From: Chlorocebus sabaeus
Lineage: Eukaryota; Chordata; Mammalia; Primates; Cercopithecidae
NCBI RefSeq assembly: GCF_047675955.1
Contig: NC_132918.1
Coordinates: 87,311,139-87,375,138, forward strand
Direction of reading: 5' to 3'
DNA: 64,000 bases
Both the position numbers and the translations under genes were made by a program. Of the stretch, positions 48,900-59,262 are shown one piece after another. Below the pieces are notes generated by a model. The model saw nothing but the letters and a program-made list of their open reading frames with translations. It searched no databases and had not been told where the DNA came from. The stretch's first letter is position 1. Every line of letters starts with the position of its first letter.

Positions 48900-51360
48900 T
48901 TGGGAGGTAGCATTCCTATTCATCTTTTTGTGCCTGTACTCCCTCTGTAAATATTCACAAAAAGTACCTACTGCGTTTTGTGCATTGCGCATTTTAACAT
49001 AAAAATGTGCCATGTATATTATCAAGCAATTTGATTATCTCATTCAACATTGTATTAATATCATGTATTTGGATTTTGAATTTTCATCTGATTTGAAATT
49101 CCCATAATAAATGACTACAGTCATTTTGCCTTAACTTTAATTTTCTGATTTAGCTGTTTTTATTTCTATCATCTTAGTTTGTGGTTTTTATTTATTACGC
49201 ATTTCTTTGCTTCTTTATTTTATCCTTATGTTCCTTCAATTAGATTGATTTAGTCTCCCTTATACTCCCTCCAATCCTTCCCTTTATCTTGAATTGGAAA
49301 TTACAGTTCTGTTTCTATTATTTTAGTAGTAACCCTTACACATCTAAATAAATTTGTAGTTTAACAAAATCCAAATTTAACTGTTAATTACTAAGCTTTT
49401 ATCAAATAATGCAAATGGCTAAAAACTCAAATCCACATATTTCTATTACTGTCTAGTATTTTAGTTCTATTTTCTTTTTAAACCCATGAAATGCTCGTCA
49501 TAAGATTTTTTTCATTTCTTATGATAGATTTACAAACATGTTTACCATCTTTTTCACTCACCATTGTAACCCCTCGTTCCCCCTAGACTCAACCCCCTCT
49601 TTGTGAGCCAATAAAGAACCAATCTATTAAAGTGTAAAAATGTCTCAGTGTTTGGCATTACATTTGTTTATTTCTTCCTCTCTCTTTTTGATTGCAATTA
49701 ACTGGACACATAACATCAAAAAGATGCTTATTTTCCCTCAGTACTCTGAAAAAAAATTTCACCATCTTCTAGCAACTATTGTTGCTGACAAGTCTGCAAT
49801 CTTTCATTTGTAGTTAATCTGTCTCTTCTCTCTGACTTCTTTTAAAATATTGTATCTTCATCATAATGTGATTTTATAATATTACTATAATATTCCCAGG
49901 TGTGGATTGTTTTAAGAATCCACATGATGGGAAAGGTCCATATGAATTTTTGTATTTTGCAAATTCTCACAAATTCTCTATCTTAATCTCTTTGATTATA
50001 GATGACCTGGTATTGTACCTTTTCTCCTTTCCCAGGACTCCTTTGAAATGCATGTTAGAGCTTCTCTATATATACTTCCTATCTCTTAAAATCTCATTCA
50101 ATGTTTTCCATCTATTAATCTCTCAGAAGAATTGATTTGTTTGCTTTCATTTCCAATTCAATCATTTTCTCTTCTATTATTTAGCGCCTATTTTTGAACA
50201 CACACGTAAGCTTTCTTTCTTACTACTGTAATTGCTATATGAGTATTATTATTTATTTAATTCCATTTAATTAATTAATTTATTTATTTGAGACAGAGTT
50301 TCACTCTTTTTGTCCAGTCTAGAGTGCAATGGCATGATCCTGGCTGACCACAACCTCCGCTTCCCAGGTTCAAACAATTCTCCTACCTCAGCCTCCCAAG
50401 TAGCTGGGATTACAGGCACGCGCCACCACGCCCAGCTACTTTTGTATTTTTAGTAGAGATGGGGTTGCTCCATGTTGGTCAGGCTGGTCTCAAACTCCCG
50501 GCCTCAGGGGATCCGCCTGCCTTAGCCTCCCAAAGTGCTGGGATGACAGGCATGAGCCACCACGCCTGGCCGCTATATAATTATTTTCTTTAAAATTCAC
50601 CTTTTTTTCTATATTGCCCTTTTCCTGTCTTGTGATTTCTGCTTCATTTAATTAATAAACATTTTAAATACTATTTTTAAAATTCATTTTAGATTCATCT
50701 TAATATCTACAACTCTGGGGTATGAATTATGCAATTTGTTGTGCTTTACTCTTCTTTTTGATGGTTTATATCCTTACATGGTTTCAATTATCAGACTGAG
50801 ATTTTCCTCAGAGAAAGCTGTGCTGTTTGTGTTTCCCTGGACTATGAAACCCATGGAAAGGCTTTGTTTTGGCCTCTTGTAGTACTTCGCGGATTTCCCC
50901 AGCTAGAGAGAAGTTCTTACGTTAGCTTCTCAGTCTGGAATTCCAACAAGGACAGTTTGATATTGAACCGCACCCAGGAAGCGGTCCTCGTTTGGGTTTC
51001 TAATTCCTCATAGATGACACTTCCCACCCATTGCTCTAGGTGGACACATCAAGTTCTTTTTAGTTTTCCTTGGCAGATAGGAATTTTTCTAGATCACCGT
51101 CTCTCAGAAGGACACTGCCTCTGACATCCAGCCTCCTGTGCCCACATAAAGGTTAAGCCCAACGCTCACCTGTTGATGCCTATGCCGTTCTAGTAATCGC
51201 CACCTGAAGTACAGAAACTCAGTTCCCGCTCATCTCGATAAATATAAATTCCCTCTTCTTTTCTGGCACGTAGTGATTTCCCCTTTTTGGTTTTGAGTGC
51301 AACTATGCATTTTAATTTTTGTTGTTATGTTTTCTCCAGCAGATTCACCTATTTTAAGTG
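48900..51360 (-). mobile_element. old L1 (L1M-type), interrupted by an Alu
   Basis: T-rich sequence with antisense old-L1 phrasing: 'catcttctagcaactattgttgctgacaagtctg' type block (49762 on), 'cccaggtgtggattgttttaag' (49896 on) and 'cccaggactcctttgaaatgcatgttaga' type block (50032 on). The Alu at 50282-50571 interrupts it. Ends are approximate. Confidence 0.6.
50282..50571 (-). repeat. Alu (AluS-like) with ATTT-type tail
   Basis: Full-length Alu on the minus strand. Its tail is an ATTT/ATTA repeat (50250-50290). GCTATAT-like flanks occur near 50234 and at 50572, a probable duplication. Confidence 0.9.
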
Positions 51361-51894
51361 GGAGGCAGAATCATTTCGTAACAGCTCGGATTACAATGGT
51401 CGAAGTCTTATTTCGGCATCAATGTTTATTATGCCTCTAACAAGTGGTACATTATGGGGGTAACATTAAAACTGTGTAATATTCAAAATTATCATTGTGG
51501 CTAGAACTGTGCAAACAGGACATAAAAACACTCTGAAGGACTGAGTCATGAACACATCTGCCGGATCCCTTCCAAGTGTCAGTATTTAGTAGTTGAGAAT
51601 CTCCCAGGGTCAGACACTATCCAAGGAGCTTGGGATACAATAGGGAGCTTATTAGTTTATGTTCCCAAATTTTAAATCTTAAAGGAAAAATAATTTTTGA
51701 ATAGTTTATTCTATTGCTTTAAGGAAAATAACATATTTGAAGAGATGTTTTCCTTAGAGAATTGCAAACCACCAGTCAGGAAAGCTGTTCTTATTCCCAC
51801 TCCTTAGAAGAAATAGAACCCTAGTGCAGGAAAAAATGACTTTTCTGATATTACACATTGATCAAAGTTAGACGAGATCCCTTTCTTCTGACTA
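51361..51894. other. unique intronic block
   Basis: No repeat recognised. It retains CpGs at 51378, 51388, 51402 and 51414 (see findings). Confidence 0.4.
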
Positions 51895-52000
51895 TTTCCT
51901 CCTTCCTTCCTTCCTTCTTTCCTTCCTTCCTTTCTCTCTCACTCTCTCTCTCTCTCTCTCTTTCTTTTCTTTCTTTCTTTCTCTCTCTCTTTTTTTTCTC
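51895..52000 (+). repeat. 106-bp polypyrimidine tract
   Basis: CCTT, CT and CTTT repeats with a single A at 51941. It is the decayed tail of the adjacent Alu. Confidence 0.95.
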
Positions 52001-52281
52001 AGTGTCTCACTCTGTCGGCCAGGCTGGAGTGTAGTGGTGAGACCACAGCTCACGGCAGCCTCCAACTCCTGAGCTCAGGAGATTCTCCCGCCTAAGCCTC
52101 CTGAGTAGCTGGGACTACAGGCGCGTGCTACCATGCCTAGCTAATGTTTGTAATTTTGTAAAGACAGGGTTTCTGCCATGTTGCCCAAGCTGGTCTTGAA
52201 CACCTGGGCTCATGCCATCTGCCCACCTCAGCCTCCCAAAGTGCTGGGATTACAGGGGTAAGCCAGAGTGCCTGGTCTCCT
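52001..52281 (-). repeat. Alu (AluJ-like)
   Basis: Diverged full dimer. CTGACTATT at 51888-51896 and CTAACTATT at 52282-52290 are the target-site duplication. Confidence 0.9.
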
Positions 52282-52574
52282 CTAACTATTAAAATAACTT
52301 TCCCAAAAATGCAAAGATACAGACATAACTACTTTTGTAACTGGAAATTTAAATAGGTAAACCTTAGATTATTCATAAACATAATTTTAGTAAACTTCAA
52401 TTTAAGATTTCCAAAAGTAAGGGAGCAGGGATTCATTTTCGTCATTTTAGCAAACAGCTCTTTAAGAATATTCTTTGGTATAAGTTTACATTCTGATTTA
52501 AGAAAATCACATTTATTTGTTGTTTCTTGTTTCATTTTTAATCCTTTTTCTCCAAACTCCAAGAATCAAAAGCA

Positions 52575-53085
52575 CTTTTTTGGGGGGGATCTGGGGGGGC
52601 AGGTATGGGGTTGTGGGCTATACACATATTTTAACTTTTATGTTAGGTTCAGGGATACATATGCAGGTTTTTTATACAGGTAGACTCATGCCATGGTGGG
52701 GAAGGGGGCTGTTGTACAGATTATTTCTTCACTCAGGTACTAAGCCTAGTACCCAATAGTTATTTTTTCTGCTCCTCTCCCTCCTCCGAACCTCTACCCT
52801 CAATAAGGTCCTAGAGTCTGTTGTTCCTTTCTTTGTGTCCATGATTTCTCATCATTTAGCTCTCACTTATAAGTGAGAACATGTGGTATTTGGTTTTCTG
52901 TTCCTGCATTAGTCTAAGAATAATGGCCTCCAGCTCTATCAGTGTTCCCGCTAAAGACATTATTTCATTTTTTATGGCTGCATAGTATTCCATGGTGTAT
53001 GTGTACCACATTTTCTTTATCCAATCCACCACTGATGGGTATATAGGTCGTTGTATGACTTTGCTATCGTGAATTGCAAAAGCAG
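52575..53085 (-). mobile_element. L1 3' end with readable ORF2 C-terminus
   Basis: The minus strand carries the last about 70 codons of ORF2, including KMWYTYTMEYYAAIKNE and EQKTKYHMFSLISES, followed by a primate or late mammalian L1 3' UTR. The 5' end is truncated near 53085. The frame is open over 52856-53089, but it is only a fragment and cannot act. Confidence 0.88.
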
Positions 53086-53149
53086 CCATTCAGCTACCAT
53101 AATTCATATCTACGTTTCCCAAATGACTATGTGATAAATACATGTGTAT

Positions 53150-53345
53150 ATGACTATTTAATAAATATATTAATAAATACAAATAAAATCATGTATTCTG
53201 GAGATAAGCTAAGAAATTGTCATTTTGTGTGGGGCAAGGGATATATAAGAAATCCCTACACCTTCTACTCAATTTTGCTGTGAACCTGAAACTGCTCTTA
53301 AAAAAAAAATAAAAAATAAATTTTAAAAAAAGTCTATTTTTAAAA
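53150..53345 (+). mobile_element. old LINE 3' end fragment
   Basis: The phrase 'tactcaattttgctgtgaacc' and the A-rich tail match the 3' end type also seen near 39490-39570. Confidence 0.5.
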
Positions 53346-53654
53346 AATGTCCTTTTATACTCTGTTATCTTCAACAATAAAAGGAAAAAAATAGAAAGAC
53401 ATGAGGGACACTGAAAGAGCTCTCAGTCCTTTGGGGAATCGTTAGCAAAGCAATAATATTTACAAAGTGGCTACTTCCCAGAATGACATCAAAATTTCAC
53501 ATATAAGCACGCACACACATGCAAACACATGCATTCGCACACAAATAGATAACTGTGGATTTTTATTAAGTTTAACATACCTAAGGATGCTGCCTTATTT
53601 CCTCAATTTAACAATAGTCAGTCACCACATTTTGGAACCAATATACTCTCAGGA
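53346..53654. other. intronic sequence, nothing recognised
   Basis: AT-rich with a small CA-rich patch at 53505-53540. Confidence 0.45.
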
Positions 53655-53805
53655 GAAGTCCGCAGAAAGAACACTGCTTTAGGACTCAGGAGGCTTAAGT
53701 CCCAGTCCCGGCTTTGCCATTCACTCCATTACTCAGCTTTCTAAAGGAATTGGATCATCAAGATCTTTTTTAGCTCTTTTGTTCTACGGCTTTAAAACAA
53801 TGGTG
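53655..53805 (+). repeat. MIR-family SINE
   Basis: 'aggactcaggaggcttaagtcccagtcccggctttgccattcactcc' type core (53680 on) and 'ggaattggatcatcaagatc' 3' part. Confidence 0.7.
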
Positions 53806-54616
53806 GTAATGATAAGACACTGACTTACGATTATATTATGTTTTAGTTATTGGGTACCATAAAGTACCCAGATTTGAACACGTTCAAACACCACAGTGGT
53901 ATATAACATACTTTTTATAGCTCACTACTTGGGGAAATAAATAACTGGAAATTAATAACAAGATTTAAATTAAAGGCTATGCCAGAAATCTCTAAGAACA
54001 GCAAATCAGATCCAACTTTAGGCAATAATAATTAATATTCACTAATAATTAAATGGGTGATGTGTAGTTTCAGTTCCAGGTGTCCAAGCTTCCCTTCCTT
54101 GTCTCATTATTAAGAATTACAATTGACTGCACTGCAGATAAACCTTTAGGCAAAGTATATTTCATCTGTTTGCTTAATGGACTGGTATCTTCTTAAAATT
54201 CAGAGTTCTGGACTTAATATCGGTTGTGAGATAATTTATGGTTGATTTCAACATTTTCTGTCACATTAGAAAAATTTCCAAGTTTATTTCAAAGCTTGAA
54301 ATCTTACCAACTTTCATTTGCCTAAATGAAAACATAACAAACCACATTCTAGAATCTAGCAAAAAAAGTATAGATGGTGCCTACTAGAGTATAAGTTCAT
54401 GAGAGAGAAAAAATAATCTAACTATAAATAAATGCTCTACACCATAAAACACTATCAAATGGTAACAATTATTTTATTTCGAAAATAGTGTTTATGTACA
54501 GAAATTCTAATTTCTGATAGCAATATAGTAAGGCAAAATCAGAAAAACTCGCCCCTGATTGTACAGTGAAAAGTAGAGTACAACTTGTTAGATTTCATAG
54601 CACATTGTTAAAAATA
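53806..54616. other. intronic sequence, nothing recognised
   Basis: AT-rich unique sequence, no exon or named repeat. Confidence 0.45.
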
Positions 54617-54625
54617 GTCACCTTA

Positions 54626-54904
54626 GCCGGGCGCGGTGGCTCACGACTGTAATCCCAGCACTTTGGGAGGCCGAGGCGGGCGGATCACAAGGTCAGGAGA
54701 TCGAGACCATCCTGGCTAACACGGTGAAACTCCGTCTCTACTAAAAATGCAAAAAATTAGCCGGGTGTGGCGGCGGGCGCCTGTAGTCCCAGCTACTTGG
54801 GAAGCTGAGGCAGGAGAATGGCATGAACCCGGGAGGTGGAGCTTGCAGTGAGCTGAGATCCGGCCACTGCACTCCAGTCTGGGCGACAGAGCGAGACTCC
54901 GTCT

Positions 54905-54936
<32 letters not shown>
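54626..54936 (+). repeat. AluY, Old World monkey type, full length
   Basis: Very little diverged, CpGs intact, with GAGATCCGGCCACTGCACTC in the right arm. The A-tail is about 31 bases. GTCACCT flanks it at 54617 and 54938. The youngest Alu in the window; antisense to FGF12. Confidence 0.96.
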
Positions 54937-54938
<2 letters not shown>

Positions 54939-55120
54939 TCACCTCATTTCACCAGAACGGCTTTTCTCTCCCTTGGGGTCTAATAGCAAGGGAAAGAATG
55001 CTGAGTTTCATGCCCAGGCCAGTACTATCCAATAGCAACATGATGCAAACCCCATGTAAGTATTTTCAAACATTTCTAGCACTCATATTTAAATAAGCAC
55101 AATATATAGGTGAAAGTAGA

Positions 55121-55201
55121 TATTCTATTTATATAGAGTATATATTTATATACAGTATTCTATTTATATATAGTATATATTTAATGGCATATTCTATTTA
55201 A
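55121..55201. repeat. AT-rich tandem repeat, period 34-35
   Basis: TATTCTATTTATATA-type units begin at 55121, 55156 and 55190. Confidence 0.85.
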
Positions 55202-55276
55202 CATAATGTATCCCAAATTAGTAGTCAATATAGAAATTATTGCAATATCATACATTCATTTTCTTCATGCTAAGTC

Positions 55277-55301
55277 TGCAAAACACACTGTGTGTTTTGC
55301 A
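55277..55301. repeat. 25-bp perfect inverted repeat
   Basis: Arms TGCAAAACACAC and GTGTGTTTTGCA separated by one T. Confidence 0.95.
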
Positions 55302-55639
55302 ATCACAGTATATCTCAGTTGAACTAGCCACTTTCAAGTGCTCGAAAGCCACATGTTGCTGGTGGCTACCATATTGTATAGCACAGCCCTAGATGGTTGG
55401 ACATCTTGACAGACACATTTCTCCAAGCAGCACCTGACCACTTATTATACAAAGCAACAATGATCTTGACGACCTTGTTAATACCGATAACAACAAGGTA
55501 CAGGTAATCAAAGACCATGTACATTCTGAAAAATACATACCAAATATGGTGCAAGCAAAAATTATAACCTAAACCTACTGCCTGCCTGCCTTCATTCCTT
55601 CCATCCTAACCTTGATCTTTCCTTCCACCAATGCCCTGG

Positions 55640-56200
55640 TCTTGACACCACGCCAAAGAACACAACTATGAACAAGGCGGGATGGCTACTGTCCTCATGA
55701 AATTGACCCTCTTGTCAAAAAGAAAGAAATTAAATAAATCGTTCCACAATCAGTTATTATAATTCCAAATATAAGAAGTGTTCTGAAGGAGTCCTGGCTG
55801 CTATGGAGGTTGAACCTCACCTAATCCTTAGGGAGTCAAAAATGGCTCCCTCAGGATAGAACACTGAAGATGAGTGTAAAGAAAAAGGAATTAGATAGAG
55901 GAAGTGAGTACGTGTCAGAAAAAATGAGGAGCAAAAAATAATGACATTCCACACAAGGACAGAAGTAAAAGAAAAGGTTCAAGGTCAGAAAGGACTTTTT
56001 GGTGAATGTAAACAACGGAAAGTGTGGCTGGAGTTTAAAGACCAAGAGTCTGGACAGTGGCTCAAGAGGACTTCAGATCATTTGGAATGTGATAGAGCAC
56101 GGCGGAAGAAGCAGTGTGAAAGCAAGGGTCATTTGGAAAATTCTGAATGGAAAAAGTCAGACACACAGGACATATAGGAAGTGTGATGTAGACTGGCATA
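55640..56200 (-). mobile_element. L2 LINE
   Basis: Reverse L2-like phrasing with 'tactgtcctcatgaaattgaccc' and 'gaagtgttctgaaggagtcc', followed by kinked blocks to the Alu at 56205. Confidence 0.55.
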
Positions 56201-56204
56201 ATAT

Positions 56205-56503
56205 TTTTTTTTTTTTTTTTTTTTGAGATGGAGTCTCGCTCTGTCACCCAGGCTCGAGTGCAGTGGCGCGATCTCAGCTCACTGCAACCTCAACCTCCCA
56301 GGTTCGAGCCATTCTCCTGCCTCAGCCTCCTGAGTAGCTGGGACTACAGGCATGTGCCACCATGCCCAGATAATTTTTTGTATTTTTCGCAGAGACGGGG
56401 TTTCACCGTGTTAGCCAGGATGGTCTTGTTCTCCTGACTATGTGATTCACTCACCTTGGCATCTCAAAGTGTTGGGATTACAGGCGTGAGCCACCACGCC
56501 CGG
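56205..56503 (-). repeat. Alu (AluS/Y-like), full length
   Basis: T20 tail at the left and GGCCGGGCGTGG head at the right. CTGGCATAATATT (56192-56204) and CTAGCATAACACT (56504-56516) are the duplicated target. Confidence 0.93.
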
Positions 56504-56576
56504 CCTAGCATAACACTTTCTATTGAGCTTGTCCATCAACCAAATGCTACACCACAGTTCATCACCCTGTGCCCCC

Positions 56577-56729
56577 CTTGCCAATGGTGTAGACTTCAAA
56601 TATATAGCCACAAAACCTAAACACCATCGCACAAATCTAGCCTTTTATTTTATCTACCTTTGTCCAAGAATAATGGCCTTTCTTTGCTTACCAATTATTA
56701 GTGTGGTCTTCTCTATTAGCTACAGTAAC
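56577..56729 (-). repeat. inverted duplication, left arm
   Basis: Pairs with 57760-57916 in reverse complement at about 90% identity by eye over about 153 bases. The longest perfect stretch is about 34 bases (56657-56690). Family unknown. Confidence 0.9.
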
Positions 56730-57019
56730 AACAACAACAAAAAAATACATTGCTATAAGAAACAGTCAGTCGCACAAAACAGCTGGTTTACCCAAGCTAT
56801 AACATGGTTTTTCCTTCCTTTGCTGTAACTAACATAAAGCAAGTAATCAAACAAAAGAGGCTGGTTCTAAATAAATTAAAATTGTGTAACAGTTATAATT
56901 CATAATTATATAAGACATATTCATCATTTCTGTTTAATAAGCTGTATTACCCCAAAATATACAATTATTAAATTTGGATGTAAATTACCCTGTAAAAGAA
57001 ATGCCTATATTTTAAACTT

Positions 57020-57300
57020 TTCACTTTTATGAGGAGTAATGGCAAGTCACTGAAAAGTTTTAAGGGTAAGAATGGTATCTAAGCTGTACTTTAAAAGCTC
57101 AGTAGTGGCTGACAGCAAGAGAACAGATAGGAGGATGAGCAGGGAGACAAGTGAGAAAGTAATAACACGGCCAGTCAAGAGATGCCAGTGACTTGGATTA
57201 AGGAGTGTTTGTGAAGATGTAAAATTGTCTTGACTTAGTTATTAATTGCATGTGGGCAAAAAGGGAAATGTGTGGGAGGGCAGTAAAAATAGAAAGTGGA
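57020..57300 (-). mobile_element. possible L2 fragment
   Basis: Reverse L2-like 'ggcaagtcactgaaaagttttaaggg' and 'gtgacttggattaaggag'. It lies between the two inverted arms. Confidence 0.5.
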
Positions 57301-57759
57301 AGTACGTAATCATGGCACAGACGGAATCTTCTTAGAAGACAGCAAAGTAGATCCTTCACTGGTCTATCTCCCCCAAACTAACATATACACCCCAGCATGG
57401 CATGGAAGACAAAACCCAGAGTTGATACTTTTCTGAGCTGATGAACATACTTCTCTCCTTGTGAGCTGCACTGACTACTGAGCTTGGCATGCCTCTGTGA
57501 GAAATTACAGAGCCAATGGGGAGGCCGCACATGCTATAAGAAATTGTACCCTTGCTGTTGTGTGTCCTCTTTATAATATTGATGTGCTGATGTGACAGTA
57601 AAACAGAGGGGGAAAAGGCAGTCAAGGCAGTCTTAAATAAAACAAGTTATTCTCACAAGTCTTTGAACCCAGATAAACTTCTGAGGTCAGAACTCCCTTA
57701 ACATGACATGGTTCCAAGGATTCTGATTTTAAAAAAAAAAAAAGATTAAAAAAAAAAAC
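57301..57759. other. intronic sequence between repeat copies
   Basis: No feature except two A-rich runs (57730-57742 and 57749-57757) beside the right inverted arm. Confidence 0.45.
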
Positions 57760-57916
57760 TTACTGCTATAGGTAATATAGAAGACCACACTAATAATTGG
57801 AAAGGAAAGAAAGGCCATTATTCTTGGACAAAGGTAGATGAAATCAAAGGCTAAATTTGTGCAAAGGTGTTTAGGTTTTATGGCTGTATATTTGAGGTTC
57901 TACACCATTGGCAAAG
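57760..57916 (+). repeat. inverted duplication, right arm
   Basis: Reverse complement partner of 56577-56729. Weaker similarity continues about 15 bases beyond its outer end. Family unknown. Confidence 0.9.
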
Positions 57917-58019
57917 TGGGTACAAGGTACCTACTTTGTTTAAACATGATAACCACATTATTTGAGGAGGGAACTATTAGAAGAGGAACAGATGTAGAAA
58001 TAAACCTACAAATTAAGTT

Positions 58020-58700
58020 TAGGATATTTTCAGTTGGAGGCACCAAATGGAAGTCGGATTTACAGGTTTAGAACTCAAGAGAGAAGTCTTGCCTGAAGAT
58101 ACAAATGTGGCAGTAGTTGACGTTTTGATAAATAAAGCCATGAAAGTACAAAGTGAGTGTTTAAGATCCAGGACTCAGCCTTGGATCTCTAAAGATGGAA
58201 AAGAGTGTAAACTGCTTAAGGAGACTAAGGAGAAACCAGAAAAGTGGGAGTAAAGAATATTTCAAAAACAGGAATCAACCAGCTGTGTTGACTGCTATCA
58301 AGAAATCACAGAAATGAGGGCTGCAAAGTATCCACTAGATTTGGTAAATTAGACGTCATTGGTAACGGTGGCAAGAAGAGTATTGTTAGTGTTAGTGTTG
58401 AGTGCAAATGCCAGATTAGAAAAAGATGAAATAGAAGTGAGAGGTAAAGAAAAGCCAACAGTGAATATACAGAATTTGTTAAAAGGTTAAAAATCAAAAA
58501 GAAGAAATGTAGGCGCTCTTTCAGTCCTGAAAAAGGATTGGGGACTATTGATATTTTATAAAGATTTAAGCATATTAAATTGAAAACAGCAAGAAGCTAG
58601 GAGAGAGGGGATAAAAGGTGATGTATCTTCCTTACGAAGGTGAGAGGGGATGAGATTTAGAACACAGGAGATTGGTCTTAGCTAGAAGAAATAACATCTT
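58020..58700 (-). mobile_element. L2 LINE, internal part
   Basis: Reverse L2 internal phrases: 'ggaggcaccaaatggaagtc', 'aaagtatccactagatttggtaaattag' type block (58326 on) and 'ggtaacggtggcaagaag'. Confidence 0.7.
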
Positions 58701-58902
58701 CATTCTAACAGAAGGAAAGAAGGATAGAACAGATGTTAATTTGCTTATTCAGATGCAAAAGTGCTAAGGAGCTCCCAAATGTGGTGACTTCTCTTTATAG
58801 CAGGTAATTCTCATTCAAGATTTTTAATACATATATGAAAATTCTTAAAGAAAAAAAAATACTTATACACATACACACACAAACATACACAATCTCTCTC
58901 GG

Positions 58903-58942
58903 ACGACACTGAATATCTGCTGACGACACTGAATATCTGCTG
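58903..58942 (+). repeat. perfect 20-bp tandem duplication
   Basis: ACGACACTGAATATCTGCTG occurs at 58903-58922 and immediately again at 58923-58942. Confidence 0.97.
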
Positions 58943-59222
58943 AGGATGACTTTTCCTGGGAGCCACCACAGGTTTCCCACTTTCGGACTGCGGGGGTGAC
59001 ATTCACTGATGTTTGTGTGAGTGTCACATCCCAAGAATTGTGCAGAGCACCATCTGCACAGATGCACTGAATGGTCAGTTACCTCTGTATTCCTTAGGCA
59101 GAGAGAGGGTGAAAAGGGACTGTTGCGAGGGTCAGGAGAACTTGCCTCAATTCTTAACTCTGTCACTCTCATTTGGGTGACATCTGTTTTTACAATGTCC
59201 GCATGTATATACAGTAGCAACA

Positions 59223-59262
59223 GGTAGGTAGGTAGGCAGAAATGCAGATAGATAGATAGATT
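59223..59262 (+). repeat. (GGTA)n and (GATA)n microsatellite
   Basis: Three GGTA units followed after 10 bases by GATA units. Confidence 0.9.

Larger units (their letters stand above)
55015..55395 (-). mobile_element. DNA-transposon remnant with AT-rich insert
   Basis: The ends 'agtactatccaatagcaac' (55021 on) and 'ggtggctaccatattgtatagcac' (55360 on), and the middle 'actagccactttcaagtgctcgaaagccacatg', match a common mammalian DNA transposon fossil. It holds the tandem AT block at 55121-55201. Confidence 0.55.

Noticed and set aside
58795..59220. 141-codon open frame on the minus strand
   Set aside because: It runs through the CA-rich patch and the tandem duplication, and has no family match or exon boundaries.
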